IMG/VR virus record: IMGVR_UViG_3300006332_000940
Span: 1-27,065 of that record
Source of the DNA: a virus
Direction: 5' to 3' (one strand)
Length of the DNA: 27,065 bases
Part shown: positions 15,587-22,609 of the stretch, one piece after another
Numbering within the stretch: the stretch's first letter is position 1
Layout of the letters: every line of letters starts with the position of its first letter
Made by a program: the position numbers and the translations under genes
Notes under the pieces: generated by a model
Told to the model about the DNA's origin: nothing
The model's input: the letters and a program-made list of their open reading frames with translations, nothing else
The model's database searches: none

Positions 15587-16551
15587 CTGTCATCACCTGG
15601 AATGTCACTCTCGTAATATTCTCGGACCAGTCCGCATTGGGGGTCCATGAAATAGTCGATGGGTGGGTTGGTTACATGGCATGGCGGCCTCTTGTTTTTG
15701 CAGAGATCTAACGACACTGATACGGAATGAATCCGTCGTTCAACGTCAGATAGTTTCGGATTGTCTCGTTGACGGAACACATTCAACTGCAGAATTGCGT
15801 ATTCATCTGCGTTGAATTTGCCGTCGTCCATTCCTCTTGACTGACCCCGAGTGGAACCTTTGCCTGACTGATGGATAAGCCCCACTGGAAGATTCTCTGT
15901 TTCAGCCCATTCCTTTAACCCTTTAAGAACAGTAGATACTCCTTCGTATCCTGCTGCGCCTGGAAGTTGTTCAAGGAAATCGACCATGACGAATCTGGGT
16001 TTAGCTTGCCAGTAGTCCTCGCATTCACGCATCGCTTCTGACATGTCAGAGAACGATAAAGCGTTTGGGAATATCTTAATCCTGTTTAAGAACCCATCTT
16101 TGGCTTCTCGGATCTCGTTGAGGACAACTTCGTCTTCTGTGCGTAAGGCTTCCTCTACTTCAGCTAAGTTCCGCTGATATAGCAGGGCATACAACTTAGA
16201 GACAACAAGAATTTCTGGTTCATCTGGCGTGTAGATGACACCATGAAAGTCTGGGTCTTCTAAGAGGTTGCGTGCCATGGACGAGAGGATGACTGCGGAC
16301 TTGCCGCTGTGTGCTCTGCCTGTGACAACGAGTACGTCGCTAGGCCAAACGCCTCGCATCTTCTGGTCTATGTCGTTAAGACCTAGATAGAAGCAGTCGT
16401 GGCTTCCTTTGGCGTATTCGACCCACCGCTCTACGGCGTCAGAGGTTGGTCTAAAAAATTTGTATTGGCTCTCTCCCTCGGGGAGATCGTGCCCTTCAAG
16501 AAGGGCGTCGATCTCCTCCGTGGTGAGGGCGACTGCTCCGCCCTCCTCCAT
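15574..16551 (-). CDS. DnaB-like replicative helicase (RecA-fold ATPase)
   Basis: This 325-aa protein carries Walker A at residues 78-85 (GRAHSGKS), preceded by DIDQKMRGVWPSDVLVVT, the usual DnaB-type entry. A Walker B-like strand follows (RFVMVDFLEQLPG), then a conserved GLIHQSGKGS segment and a C-terminal arginine-bearing strand. A domain like the DnaB N-terminal primase-binding domain is missing; only about 50 residues precede the core. It would unwind DNA for the adjacent AEP primase. The ATG sits in a TAATG overlap with the upstream gene, showing operon organisation. Confidence 0.82.
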   Translation of the reverse strand: MEEGGAVALTTEEIDALLEGHDLPEGESQYKFFRPTSDAVERWVEYAKGSHDCFYLGLNDIDQKMRGVWPSDVLVVTGRAHSGKSAVILSSMARNLLEDPDFHGVIYTPDEPEILVVSKLYALLYQRNLAEVEEALRTEDEVVLNEIREAKDGFLNRIKIFPNALSFSDMSEAMRECEDYWQAKPRFVMVDFLEQLPGAAGYEGVSTVLKGLKEWAETENLPVGLIHQSGKGSTRGQSRGMDDGKFNADEYAILQLNVFRQRDNPKLSDVERRIHSVSVSLDLCKNKRPPCHVTNPPIDYFMDPQCGLVREYYESDIPGDDRWVE

Positions 16552-17309
16552 TAGTTGCCCTTATAGGCGAACTCTTGGAGTTCTTCTCGTCGGGCGAGCC
16601 AGTCCCATTCGATGGCATCGTCTTGGGTTTGTCCAGAAGCTTGGTCCCAGACTTTGAGGGGGACATTGCTGTCTCCATCATTTACCCAGATGCCTACGTC
16701 ACGGGCAACTTGCATTCCCAGACGGGCGAGTGCATCTTTAGACACTGAGAAGTTCGGAAAGTTCTTCCCTGTCTTCGTTACGTCTGTAGTGCCATCTGCT
16801 TTTTCTTTCACTTCGTACACCTTGATTGTGCCGCCGTTCTCGTCGGCCCATTCGTTAGGTTGAAATGCCAGAAGGTTGAACGCTGTCTGGTTTTGTTCAG
16901 CGTTCTTACCCAAGCAGAAGTCAACTCGCTTGTATACACGCCCAGTCACCCTGCCTCCTGCTGGAGCAGCTTGCGCTGGTGCAGGAGCGGCAGCTACTGA
17001 TGTGGCTGTCGGGCCACTCGGAGCGGCCTGCGTGGGGGCGCTTGCTTGACTATCTGAAGACCTGGAAACGCCGCTTTTCAGGCGACGCATCACAACCCCA
17101 TCGGGAGACAGATCTATTTCCTGTCCCGATTGGCGAAGGACTTCCGTCTTCACAGTTTCAAACAAGGCGGTGGCTTCGGCAAGAATGCCTTCGTCACCCA
17201 TGGACTCAGGGACGCTGCGCTCTATGGAGAGCGTATAGTCCGCTGTTTCATATGGTGCTTCACTTACTTTTTGGGTGAAGCTGACTGTTAGCTTTGCTGT
17301 ATCAGTCAT
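16551..17309 (-). CDS. Two-domain protein, possible ssDNA-binding protein
   Basis: This 252-aa protein starts after a clear AAAGGA site. Residues 1-80 form a small acidic domain (KLTVSFTQKVSEAPYETADYTLSIE). A Pro/Ala/Thr-rich flexible linker covers about 85-118 (PTQAAPSGPTATSVAAAPAP). Residues 120-252 form a second, beta-rich domain with VYKRVDFCLGKNAEQNQTAFNLLAF and many Trp/Phe. A flexible linker between beta domains, placed between helicase and nuclease genes, would suit a single-stranded DNA-binding or scaffolding protein. No known motif proves this. Confidence 0.5.
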   Translation of the reverse strand: MTDTAKLTVSFTQKVSEAPYETADYTLSIERSVPESMGDEGILAEATALFETVKTEVLRQSGQEIDLSPDGVVMRRLKSGVSRSSDSQASAPTQAAPSGPTATSVAAAPAPAQAAPAGGRVTGRVYKRVDFCLGKNAEQNQTAFNLLAFQPNEWADENGGTIKVYEVKEKADGTTDVTKTGKNFPNFSVSKDALARLGMQVARDVGIWVNDGDSNVPLKVWDQASGQTQDDAIEWDWLARREELQEFAYKGN

Positions 17310-17327
17310 ATTTTCCTTTCTCCCTGA

Positions 17328-18095
17328 TTACCAAGGATTCTCTCCGAGGTGTTCGCCTCGGCATTTGCCTGCCTGCCAGACAGGACACCATTTAGGGGAG
17401 CAGTGCCAGCCTCCCCAGTTCATAGGCCATGGTGTTTGGTTCGACATAATCGTCGGCACCATTGACCAACACAATTCCGTAAATGCCATCTTATCCTTAT
17501 CGGTACGCACAATAGGGATCATTTGCACTTTGCCATTTACCAGTACACATAACACGAAGTCTTCTGTGTCAAACGCCAAACAGTAAGCGTGACTTTGTAT
17601 GTCCCAACGCTTCTTCTCCCAAGGTTCGTATTCTCGGTTGGGATTCTTCCAATCCCATATGGCTCCAGAAGCGTCAATCCAGTCAGCGGTACCAGTCAGT
17701 ATCAAGTTCACGTTGTTTCTTACCCCTAGGGATAACTCAAACGATTTCTCTATGCCAACAGGATTGAGGTCTGGCATCACTTCTCTGTGCCACACTTCGA
17801 CGTTCGCTAAAGCAACGTCTACGATTTTCTCGTAGCTGTGTCGCCAGACTTCTATCTTCGGTGCTTCTTCAGCTATATATGTTTCAGCAATGTCTAATAG
17901 TTCATCGACAGTTGGCAACGTGTCTTCGTTCATCATGTGTTCGCCATAGGTTTCTATGGCGTGATGAACTGCGTTGCCCCTCAGTAGATCTGAGGTTTCT
18001 TTTTGGCTTACAAGTTTGAATCGCTCTTGTCTTGCTTGCTCAGGGCATCGCAAGAAGGTGTTGATCCAACTTTGTCTTAATCTAATTTCAATCAT
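17328..18095 (-). CDS. Cas4/RecB-like PD-(D/E)XK exonuclease with Fe-S cysteines
   Basis: This 255-aa protein shows the PDDEXK_1 motifs in order: SWINTFLRCPEQA with C17, RGNAVHHAIE (H44/H45, E48), LTGTADWID with D138, AIWDWKN with D148 and K150, and QSHAYCLA (QxxxY). Three further cysteines near the C-terminus (HCSPKWCPVWQAGKC) can join C17 in a 4Fe-4S cluster, as in Cas4 and AddB. Members process DNA ends, usually in recombination or replication. In a phage with RusA and endonuclease VII-like genes, a recombination or DNA-maturation role is likely; a CRISPR link is not suggested because no cas genes or repeats are present. Start after GGGAG. Confidence 0.85.
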   Translation of the reverse strand: MIEIRLRQSWINTFLRCPEQARQERFKLVSQKETSDLLRGNAVHHAIETYGEHMMNEDTLPTVDELLDIAETYIAEEAPKIEVWRHSYEKIVDVALANVEVWHREVMPDLNPVGIEKSFELSLGVRNNVNLILTGTADWIDASGAIWDWKNPNREYEPWEKKRWDIQSHAYCLAFDTEDFVLCVLVNGKVQMIPIVRTDKDKMAFTELCWSMVPTIMSNQTPWPMNWGGWHCSPKWCPVWQAGKCRGEHLGENPW

Positions 18096-18124
18096 ATTTC
18101 TCCCATCTCCCTTTTACCCCTAAT

Positions 18125-18160
18125 GTGGGTGCCCAGCAGGGAGAGGAACTGGGCACCCAC
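18125..18160 (-). terminator. Perfect 12-bp inverted repeat, intergenic hairpin 1
   Basis: GTGGGTGCCCAG (18125-18136) pairs perfectly with CTGGGCACCCAC (18149-18160) around a 12-nt loop. It lies between the HNH gene and the nuclease gene, 30 bases before the latter's start. There is no T-run on either strand, so it is not a classic intrinsic terminator. It may be an attenuating or RNA-processing hairpin. Strand is assigned by the direction of the flanking genes. Confidence 0.6.
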
Positions 18161-18167
18161 AAGATTA

Positions 18168-18203
18168 AATGGGGGGTGACCCTTTGGGGGGTCACCCCCC
18201 ATT
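18168..18203 (-). terminator. Perfect 15-bp inverted repeat, intergenic hairpin 2
   Basis: AATGGGGGGTGACCC (18168-18182) pairs over all 15 bases with GGGTCACCCCCCATT (18189-18203) around a 6-nt loop. It sits 21 bases after the HNH stop in the direction of transcription and directly before hairpin 1. The stem is very GC-rich, but no T-run follows. It may separate the early genes from the nuclease-helicase-primase operon or be an RNase III-type processing site. Confidence 0.6.
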
Positions 18204-18224
18204 ATAAGACTTACAAGGTGCACG

Positions 18225-18656
18225 TCAAGCTTTCGCATTTTCTAAATACACGGCTGCGTTAAGAAGACGGTCTGTTTCTTCTCTCATCCAACCGATACCA
18301 CGGTTACAGGTATTGCAAAGTAGCCCTCTTACTTTTCCAGTGAGATGGCAATGATCCACTACTAGCAGTTCAGAAGTGGGATGCTCGCTGTCAGCAGACT
18401 GACAGATAGCACACTTACCTTCCTGTTCCTTAAACATGCGGTCATAGTCTTGGGGAGTTATCCCGTATCGGTGCAAAGTTTTCTTTCTGCGCCATTCAGG
18501 TCCCCGTTTGCGTTCGTAGTCACGCATGGCTTGATTGTGGCAGGTACGACAGCGTGAACGTACGCCGAGTTTGCCTGTTGATTGTTTATGGAAATTGGTG
18601 AGTGGCTGAGGGTTCTCCTCAGGACACTCTTCGTTGTAACAAGTTTTAGTATTCAT
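18225..18656 (-). CDS. HNH endonuclease, recombination endonuclease VII type
   Basis: This 143-aa protein has an N-terminal zinc-knuckle segment with C6, C11, C36 and C39. A basic helix follows (RDYERKRGPEWRRKK) and then the linker HRYGITPQDYDRMFKEQEGKC. The core has C82 and C85, the catalytic VVDHCHLTGKVRGLLCNTCN (D101, H102, H104) and C114 and C117. This is the Endonuclease_VII Pfam pattern; T4 gp49 of this family resolves branched DNA before packaging. The length is typical. Its start overlaps the upstream stop (ATGA). It may nick junctions along with RusA or act on host DNA. Confidence 0.88.
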   Translation of the reverse strand: MNTKTCYNEECPEENPQPLTNFHKQSTGKLGVRSRCRTCHNQAMRDYERKRGPEWRRKKTLHRYGITPQDYDRMFKEQEGKCAICQSADSEHPTSELLVVDHCHLTGKVRGLLCNTCNRGIGWMREETDRLLNAAVYLENAKA

Positions 18657-18991
18657 ATCCCGATGGTTTCAGAAGCTTGTATTTTCCGCAGACGTTCCTC
18701 CTTTGCTCGAACGATCATGTCGTGGCTACGTTGTTTCGACACACCGATACGCCTACCCGATGCAGCAGCGTTAGCTGTATGCAGACTTACATCCAGAAGT
18801 GCATGTCTACGCTCGTAGCTCAAGATGTCTCGCCACATGCTCGTCTTCTTGGATGCGATGTCATAGAACTGCAAGTCATCTTCAGATGAACTGCAAGCTA
18901 ACGCCACGTCCATTAAGTCTTGAAAATCTTCTGGTTCTAGCTCCAACATTTGGTTGAAAGCCGACGCCATTGAGAATGTTATATCGGTCAT
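18653..18991 (-). CDS. Hypothetical protein with possible HTH (112 aa)
   Basis: The first 45 residues are acidic and helical (MLELEPEDFQDLMDVALACSSSED). The C-terminal part contains SLHTANAAASGRRIGVSKQRSHDMIVRAKEERLRK, which resembles a helix-turn-helix (A-x3-G-x3-GVSKQRSHD) and the end of sigma region 4. A DNA-binding role is plausible but weakly supported. It lies in a chain of overlapping small genes, starting at a TAATG junction and ending in an ATGA overlap with the HNH gene. Confidence 0.5.
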   Translation of the reverse strand: MTDITFSMASAFNQMLELEPEDFQDLMDVALACSSSEDDLQFYDIASKKTSMWRDILSYERRHALLDVSLHTANAAASGRRIGVSKQRSHDMIVRAKEERLRKIQASETIGI

Positions 18992-19158
18992 TATCCTTGT
19001 TCTTCCTGATCTTTAAGTAGTTGTTCGTAACAATTATTTGCTGCTTCTTCATCTTGGAAGAAGTCTCTTGGCACTCCGTCTTGAAGAACGAACCATCCTC
19101 TGCAGTGACGGCCTCCTCCTGTCGGGAATGTGTATGGCTTTATTTCGTATTCAAACAC
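18991..19158 (-). CDS. 55-aa hypothetical protein
   Basis: The frame stays open upstream to an ATG at 19257, but that would overlap the preceding gene by 107 bases. The GTG at 19158 overlaps its stop by 8 bases (GTGTTTGA) and has AAGGAAA upstream, so it is preferred. The protein reads VFEYEIKPYTFPTGGGRHCR... and ends with an acidic Gln/Glu tail. It has a single Cys-His pair, and no family is recognised. Confidence 0.5.
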   Translation of the reverse strand: MFEYEIKPYTFPTGGGRHCRGWFVLQDGVPRDFFQDEEAANNCYEQLLKDQEEQG

Positions 19159-19417
19159 CAGCTTGTTTCCTTTCTTTCTCGGACCAATCCAAATGAGGAT
19201 TAGCTCGGATGATGTCAACTTTGGAATACGCATCGTTAAATACGACTGGGTTGTCACGCTTACCAGCAGGCTTCTTAGCTACTGCCTTGTTGGCTTGCTT
19301 GTTAGCTCGCTGTCTACGTTCTCGTTCATAAAGAGATTTCACAGACTTACAGAGGTCACATCGACACCCTCTCCCATAGTTGGTTAATGATGGGTTACCG
19401 TCGCAATCATGTTTCAT
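19151..19417 (-). CDS. Small basic Cys-cluster protein of a type frequent in actinophages
   Basis: The ATG at 19417 is chosen because AGGAAAG lies upstream and the overlap with the previous stop is only 11 bases. The 88-aa product has HDCDGNPSLTNYGRGCRCDLCKSVKSLYERERRQR: C5, C18, C20 and C23 followed by a basic helix. The pattern G-C-R-C-x2-C-(R/K)-x-A/S-x3-Y-x-R-(E)-R-R is one I recognise from many actinobacteriophage small proteins of unknown function. It probably binds zinc and nucleic acid. The C-terminal LDWSEKERKQAG resembles a short recognition segment. Confidence 0.6.
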   Translation of the reverse strand: MKHDCDGNPSLTNYGRGCRCDLCKSVKSLYERERRQRANKQANKAVAKKPAGKRDNPVVFNDAYSKVDIIRANPHLDWSEKERKQAGV

Positions 19418-19628
19418 TAAAAGTCTTTCCTGTGGGGAAATGAACCACATTCTCCATGTCTGGTGGATCAGGGTCAAGACACTTGAGTGCCTCTAACAAT
19501 GAATTCTCCACGTCAGCGTGAGCTTCGTACAAACCGTCTGCCATGCCTCTAATAAAGTGCAAGAGGTCATGTACGTTGTCGAATAGCTCAAGCATGATCT
19601 CATTCTGTTCCTGAGTCAGTTGGCTCAC
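19407..19628 (-). CDS. 73-aa acidic helical protein
   Basis: It starts at a GTG with AAGGAGC five bases upstream; this start lies inside the previous gene (29-base overlap). The product is helical and acidic (QEQNEIMLELFDNVHDLLHFIRGMADGLYEAHADVENSLLEALKCL) with a Pro/Asp turn near the end. No family is recognised. The tight overlaps with both neighbours support coupled translation. Confidence 0.5.
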   Translation of the reverse strand: MSQLTQEQNEIMLELFDNVHDLLHFIRGMADGLYEAHADVENSLLEALKCLDPDPPDMENVVHFPTGKTFNET

Positions 19629-20016
19629 TGGTAGCTCCTTCCGTTATCTGTAAGAACAAGGTTTCATTGACTACTTTCTGGACCATCTTCTCCATTACTT
19701 CCATGAACCATTCGTTGTCTTCGCTAATAACGATGTCGAACTGGTGGATGATGGCTTCCTCAAGGGCTGTCATCAAACGACCAGTCGTTGTCTGGTCTGG
19801 CTTCGTGTCCAGCGACATGTGTTGAGTGGTGAAGAAGTGGTAAAGCTTTGAGCCAGCAGATTGCCAGCCATCACTCACATCCCAACAACCAAGACCAACA
19901 CGCACTTCCTTATCGGTAAGGATGTCACAGCCAATAGGGATTTCTGCGCCACAACGATCACACCACATTTCAGCGTCACCGTTTTCGACTATTAAGTTTG
20001 ACGTAGCATCAGTCAT
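19600..20016 (-). CDS. Zinc-ribbon-containing hypothetical protein (138 aa)
   Basis: It starts at an ATG preceded by GGAGGAATACT. The N-terminus has MWCDRCGAEIPIGCD, a CxxC knuckle whose partner Cys residues are probably in GLGCWD. A stretch KLYHFFTTQHM could supply His ligands. The C-terminal half is acidic and helical (ALEEAIIHQFDIVISEDNEWFMEVMEKMVQKV). A metal-binding protein of unknown role is the safest call. The Shine-Dalgarno sequence of this gene also encodes the last residues of the preceding one. Confidence 0.5.
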   Translation of the reverse strand: MTDATSNLIVENGDAEMWCDRCGAEIPIGCDILTDKEVRVGLGCWDVSDGWQSAGSKLYHFFTTQHMSLDTKPDQTTTGRLMTALEEAIIHQFDIVISEDNEWFMEVMEKMVQKVVNETLFLQITEGATSEPTDSGTE

Positions 20017-20176
20017 AGTATTCCTCCCATTTTCCTTCGATGGGCAACGAACCTATTTTCTCGGTAAAAGTGTCCGCTGTTTCCAACGAACCCCAACCAT
20101 CTTCATTAGACCAAAAGAGTGGTTCTCCATCGAAAGGGTCGATGACCCCACTTATGACGTATGCCTTAATCTTCAT
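20009..20176 (-). CDS. 55-aa hypothetical protein
   Basis: An upstream ATG at 20194 exists, but ATG 20176 has GGAGGAATACT directly in front and is preferred. The product is MKIKAYVISGVIDPFDGEPLFWSNEDGWGS... ending KWEEYYD. The opening (KAYVISG.IDP.DGEP.FWSNEDGWG) looks like a small beta domain frequent in phage early proteins. No function is known. Its last codons form the ribosome binding site of the next gene. Confidence 0.55.
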   Translation of the reverse strand: MKIKAYVISGVIDPFDGEPLFWSNEDGWGSLETADTFTEKIGSLPIEGKWEEYYD

Positions 20177-20441
20177 AGTATTCCTCCATGTCATCCATGC
20201 TCTGATCCCAACAAGGTGGACACAGGTAGTACGGCCCAGGAAACGGTTTGCCTAATAGATCTATGAATTGAGAGTTCATAATGATCTCTCTCTCATCGGG
20301 ACTCTTGTCGGGCCATACGCTCTGAACCATGTCACCTCCCACCCATTGCTTGATCTCTTTGGTATTAACTTTGGTTGTTCTGATGACACGGCACTCTTTA
20401 CATTGTGCTCGCGCATCAACTTCCTGAGTTGTAACAATCAT
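20166..20441 (-). CDS. Small phage zinc protein with CKEC and CPPC knuckles
   Basis: A TTG at 20456 is possible, but ATG 20441 makes a 4-base ATGA overlap with the previous stop and has GGAG upstream, so the start is set there (91 aa). Two CxxC pairs (C14-C17 and CPPC near the C-terminus) flank WVGGDMVQSVWPDKSPDEREIIMNSQF. The segment (I/V)-x2-x-(F/W)-P-x-(K/L)-S-x-DEREI(L/I)-I/M is a motif I recognise in many short phage proteins, with unknown function. The acidic C-terminus reads MDDMEEYYED. Confidence 0.6.
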   Translation of the reverse strand: MIVTTQEVDARAQCKECRVIRTTKVNTKEIKQWVGGDMVQSVWPDKSPDEREIIMNSQFIDLLGKPFPGPYYLCPPCWDQSMDDMEEYYED

Positions 20442-20650
20442 CTCAGGCTGCTCCAATTCATTAGCTTGCGTTTAATAGGCCATGGCTCTTGTTGACCTAT
20501 GCCAGCAAAATCCAACATGGCTTCGTCTTCTCCACATGCAGAACACACATAGGTGCGGTTGTTCATGCGAGACAAAGCATTTATCTCTTCGGGGTGCATC
20601 ATGTCATTCACTCTGCACCGTGGACATTTGTTCCAATCGAGTAAATTCAT
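20438..20650 (-). CDS. Small phage zinc-ribbon protein
   Basis: This 70-aa protein has C9-C12 (CPRC) and C36-C39 (CSACGEDEAM) with ALSRMNNRTYVC before the second pair. The pattern ALSR-x-N/D-N-x-T-x2-C-x2-CG-x2-EA(M/L) is widespread in small phage zinc ribbons. It is expected to fold around one zinc and may bind nucleic acid or a host protein. The start follows the previous stop with no gap (TAAATG). Confidence 0.7.
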   Translation of the reverse strand: MNLLDWNKCPRCRVNDMMHPEEINALSRMNNRTYVCSACGEDEAMLDFAGIGQQEPWPIKRKLMNWSSLR

Positions 20651-20869
20651 TTACTTATCCTCCAGTTCGCTGAAGTCAACTTCAGGGTCTTCTACAAACA
20701 TCTGCAACTTGATCTTGTCTGCATATGTTTCTATATGGTTGAGGTCAGCCAGCAGTCGTTCGACCTTGGCTCCCTCTTGTGATTCCAACTGTGCTTTCAG
20801 CTTCTCTACCTTGCTTAAGGTAAAGACAATGAACGCATAGATGGTTCTCTCTAACTGGGAAAATGTCAT
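20651..20869 (-). CDS. 72-aa helical protein
   Basis: It starts 11 bases after the gp88-like stop, at an ATG preceded by GGGAGGGAG. The product begins MTFSQLERTIYAFIVFTLSKVEKL and continues as a charged helix (AQLESQEGAKVERLLADLNHIE). The first segment is only moderately hydrophobic, so membrane association is doubtful. A coiled-coil dimer is likely. No family is recognised. Confidence 0.5.
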   Translation of the reverse strand: MTFSQLERTIYAFIVFTLSKVEKLKAQLESQEGAKVERLLADLNHIETYADKIKLQMFVEDPEVDFSELEDK

Positions 20870-20879
20870 CTCCCTCCCT

Positions 20880-21635
20880 TCACTTAGAGGCTGAGAAACG
20901 CACGTTGTTGACGCCCGTTATGCACAGCCCACATTTGAGACAGGCTCCTCGGCCTGTCCGATCTTCATTCCATACAACCAACGGGATCTTGCCTGTCAGT
21001 TCGGGACAGCGTGGCCCTCGCCTCTGGTCAGGAAACGTCCGAGCTAAAGCATCGGTCGCTTCCCAACTCTCAGCGGTGAAAGCCAGCTTCACCCATGGAT
21101 ATGTCTTACTTGTATGGCGTGCCTGCTTCACGTTGTCTTTATCTACCGATAGGTAGACGACAAGGTTGTCAGCTTGCAGTCGCCTGATCGCATTGAATGT
21201 TCTGGTGTATAACCAGAACTTGACTTGCGGAAACCGTTGACAGACTCGCCTGATGGCAGTCGCAAACTCGGGTGTCGGGATGTCTCCATCCCAGAACCAC
21301 CTGAACACCCAGTCTTCTGGCTCACTCCATTTCTGCATGTACTTGAACGACTGTTCAACTACGGCATACAAGAGTTCTTCCAGCTTGTCTGGATCATGCA
21401 GGTGAGGCTTGACTAGCTGCCAGTTTCTTTCCAACGCATCTCTAGTCTGCTTAAAGACAACTTCCAGCTTGCGTGCATAACACATAGATTCGCAAGTTGG
21501 TGTCGATCCCCAGCATGACTTGATTGCTGGGAGTCCGAATGCGTTCGGGACTCTGACATAAGCCTCGTTGCCCTCCTCATATTTGCGCTGCATCATAGGT
21601 GCAGTCTTACGGTCAGTGCTTAGGTGTAGGTTCAA
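20880..21635 (-). CDS. gp88-like Cys-rich protein (possible Fe-S enzyme)
   Basis: This 251-aa protein carries C41, C48 and C52 in KSCWGSTPTCESMCYARKLE, and C210, C232, C235 and C238 near the C-terminus (GRGACLKCGLC). The N-terminal C..x6..C..x3..CYA pattern and the C-terminal C-x2-C-x2-C are those of the mycobacteriophage gene 88 product family. In between, FRWFWDGDIPTPEFATAIRRVCQRFPQVKFWLYTRT...LVVYLSVD looks like alternating strands and helices of a TIM-barrel, suggesting a radical-SAM-like or Fe-S enzyme; the biochemical role is unknown. The TTG start overlaps the upstream stop (TTGA) and follows GGGGGAGAAGG. Confidence 0.75.
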   Translation of the reverse strand: MNLHLSTDRKTAPMMQRKYEEGNEAYVRVPNAFGLPAIKSCWGSTPTCESMCYARKLEVVFKQTRDALERNWQLVKPHLHDPDKLEELLYAVVEQSFKYMQKWSEPEDWVFRWFWDGDIPTPEFATAIRRVCQRFPQVKFWLYTRTFNAIRRLQADNLVVYLSVDKDNVKQARHTSKTYPWVKLAFTAESWEATDALARTFPDQRRGPRCPELTGKIPLVVWNEDRTGRGACLKCGLCITGVNNVRFSASK

Positions 21636-22042
21636 CCTTCTCCCCCTATTTCTGGTTCTGGTGTGTAGCTATCTTCTTCTTTTGACCATTCGGTTAAGGC
21701 ACGAACCACGGCTTGCGCCATGAATCCTCGCCCTCCGAAACCACCCCACGTATTTTCTAACGTAGGATCAGCGGCCATAGCCATTTCTCCTACCCATAGG
21801 TGGAAGTCAAGAAGATAGACCGCTGTTAGCTGCTCTACTGGTTCACCGTTCTGGTACAAGGCATGTTTGCCTGTGCCAGCACGATGCACTCGTTCAAGCG
21901 AACGCACATTCCACTCTGGTACCACTTTCCCATCGAAGTAGTCTGGTGATACGAGTGTGTGTCCGTCACCGTCTAGTGCAGCGTAGTCCTGCCCCTCCTG
22001 TTTGGTTAGGGCAAAGCGTATGTCTGCTTTGATCTTGTCCAT
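21632..22042 (-). CDS. Hypothetical protein (136 aa)
   Basis: The ATG is preceded by GGGGGTGAG. The sequence has ALDGDGHTLVSPDYFDGKVVPEWNVRSLERVHRAG and a Gly-rich ENTWGGFGGRGFMAQAVVRAL, then an acidic tail. It is soluble, with no metal-binding cluster. I do not recognise it. It sits directly before the gp88-like gene with a 4-base TTGA overlap, so the two may work together. Confidence 0.5.
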   Translation of the reverse strand: MDKIKADIRFALTKQEGQDYAALDGDGHTLVSPDYFDGKVVPEWNVRSLERVHRAGTGKHALYQNGEPVEQLTAVYLLDFHLWVGEMAMAADPTLENTWGGFGGRGFMAQAVVRALTEWSKEEDSYTPEPEIGGEG

Positions 22043-22047
22043 TTATC

Positions 22048-22506
22048 TCACCCCCTCTCGTTATCAGTTTGAAAGTCAAGTCTGATGACTGCGTTCTTGA
22101 ACTGATTAGTAAGCTCCTGTCGCATGTCAGATTTCGACACGTTCGCTACCTTCTGGACTGCCTCGATAAAGGCATCGCCAGTGGAGCAAACATTCTCGAC
22201 TCGAACGAAGTCACGCAACAACTGTCTTACATTGTTGTTGATCTCTTCGCCAAGGTCATCGCCTCTAACAATGTCCATTTGGTCAACGACTTGATGTACT
22301 TCGTCGTGGACATCTAGGTCTTCGTGAACCATGTCTACGATCTCTCGTGAATGGTCACTTATGATGTCCAACCAGTCAACTCCCTCAAAATATGATTGAA
22401 CTTCGTCACGTATTGCATCTCCAAGAAGTTCGCGGAGTGCTTGCGAGTTCAGTTCCAGAGTTAGATATGGACTGTTGATTATTTGTACTTCGAGTTCCTC
22501 ACTCAT
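22048..22506 (-). CDS. Acidic helical hypothetical protein (152 aa)
   Basis: An upstream ATG at 22545 lacks a ribosome binding site. ATG 22506 is preceded by GGGAGAG at good spacing and is preferred. The product is acidic and His-bearing (FEGVDWLDIISDHSREIVDMVHEDLDVHDEVHQVVDQMDIV), mostly helical, with one Cys. No family is recognised. A palindrome copy inside a large hairpin lies in the 100-base leader upstream. Confidence 0.5.
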   Translation of the reverse strand: MSEELEVQIINSPYLTLELNSQALRELLGDAIRDEVQSYFEGVDWLDIISDHSREIVDMVHEDLDVHDEVHQVVDQMDIVRGDDLGEEINNNVRQLLRDFVRVENVCSTGDAFIEAVQKVANVSKSDMRQELTNQFKNAVIRLDFQTDNERG

Positions 22507-22560
22507 GGTGATTCTCTCCCTTAATTTGTGATGTTGGCTAGACATCTGAATAAGCCATGA

Positions 22561-22599
22561 GGAACACCAAACTTACTGTTCCAGTAAGTCTGGTGTTCC
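22561..22599 (-). repeat. Palindrome copy 1, nested in a long hairpin
   Basis: The 17-mer at 22572-22588 is CTTACTGTTCCAGTAAG on the + strand, inverted relative to the other six copies. It is enclosed by GGAACACCA (22561-22569) and TGGTGTTCC (22591-22599), giving 17 paired bases with one mismatch. A further TCTGAAT/ATTCAGA pair (22545-22551, 22608-22614) can extend it. It lies between the DUF932 gene and the next gene. It may be an operator, a processing hairpin or a terminator without a T-run. Confidence 0.75.
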
Positions 22600-22609
22600 C
22601 GAGTCTCAT

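Noticed and set aside
18168-18203. Classic rho-independent terminator
   Set aside because: The stem is perfect, but neither strand has a T-run after it; it is listed only as a possible terminator or processing hairpin.
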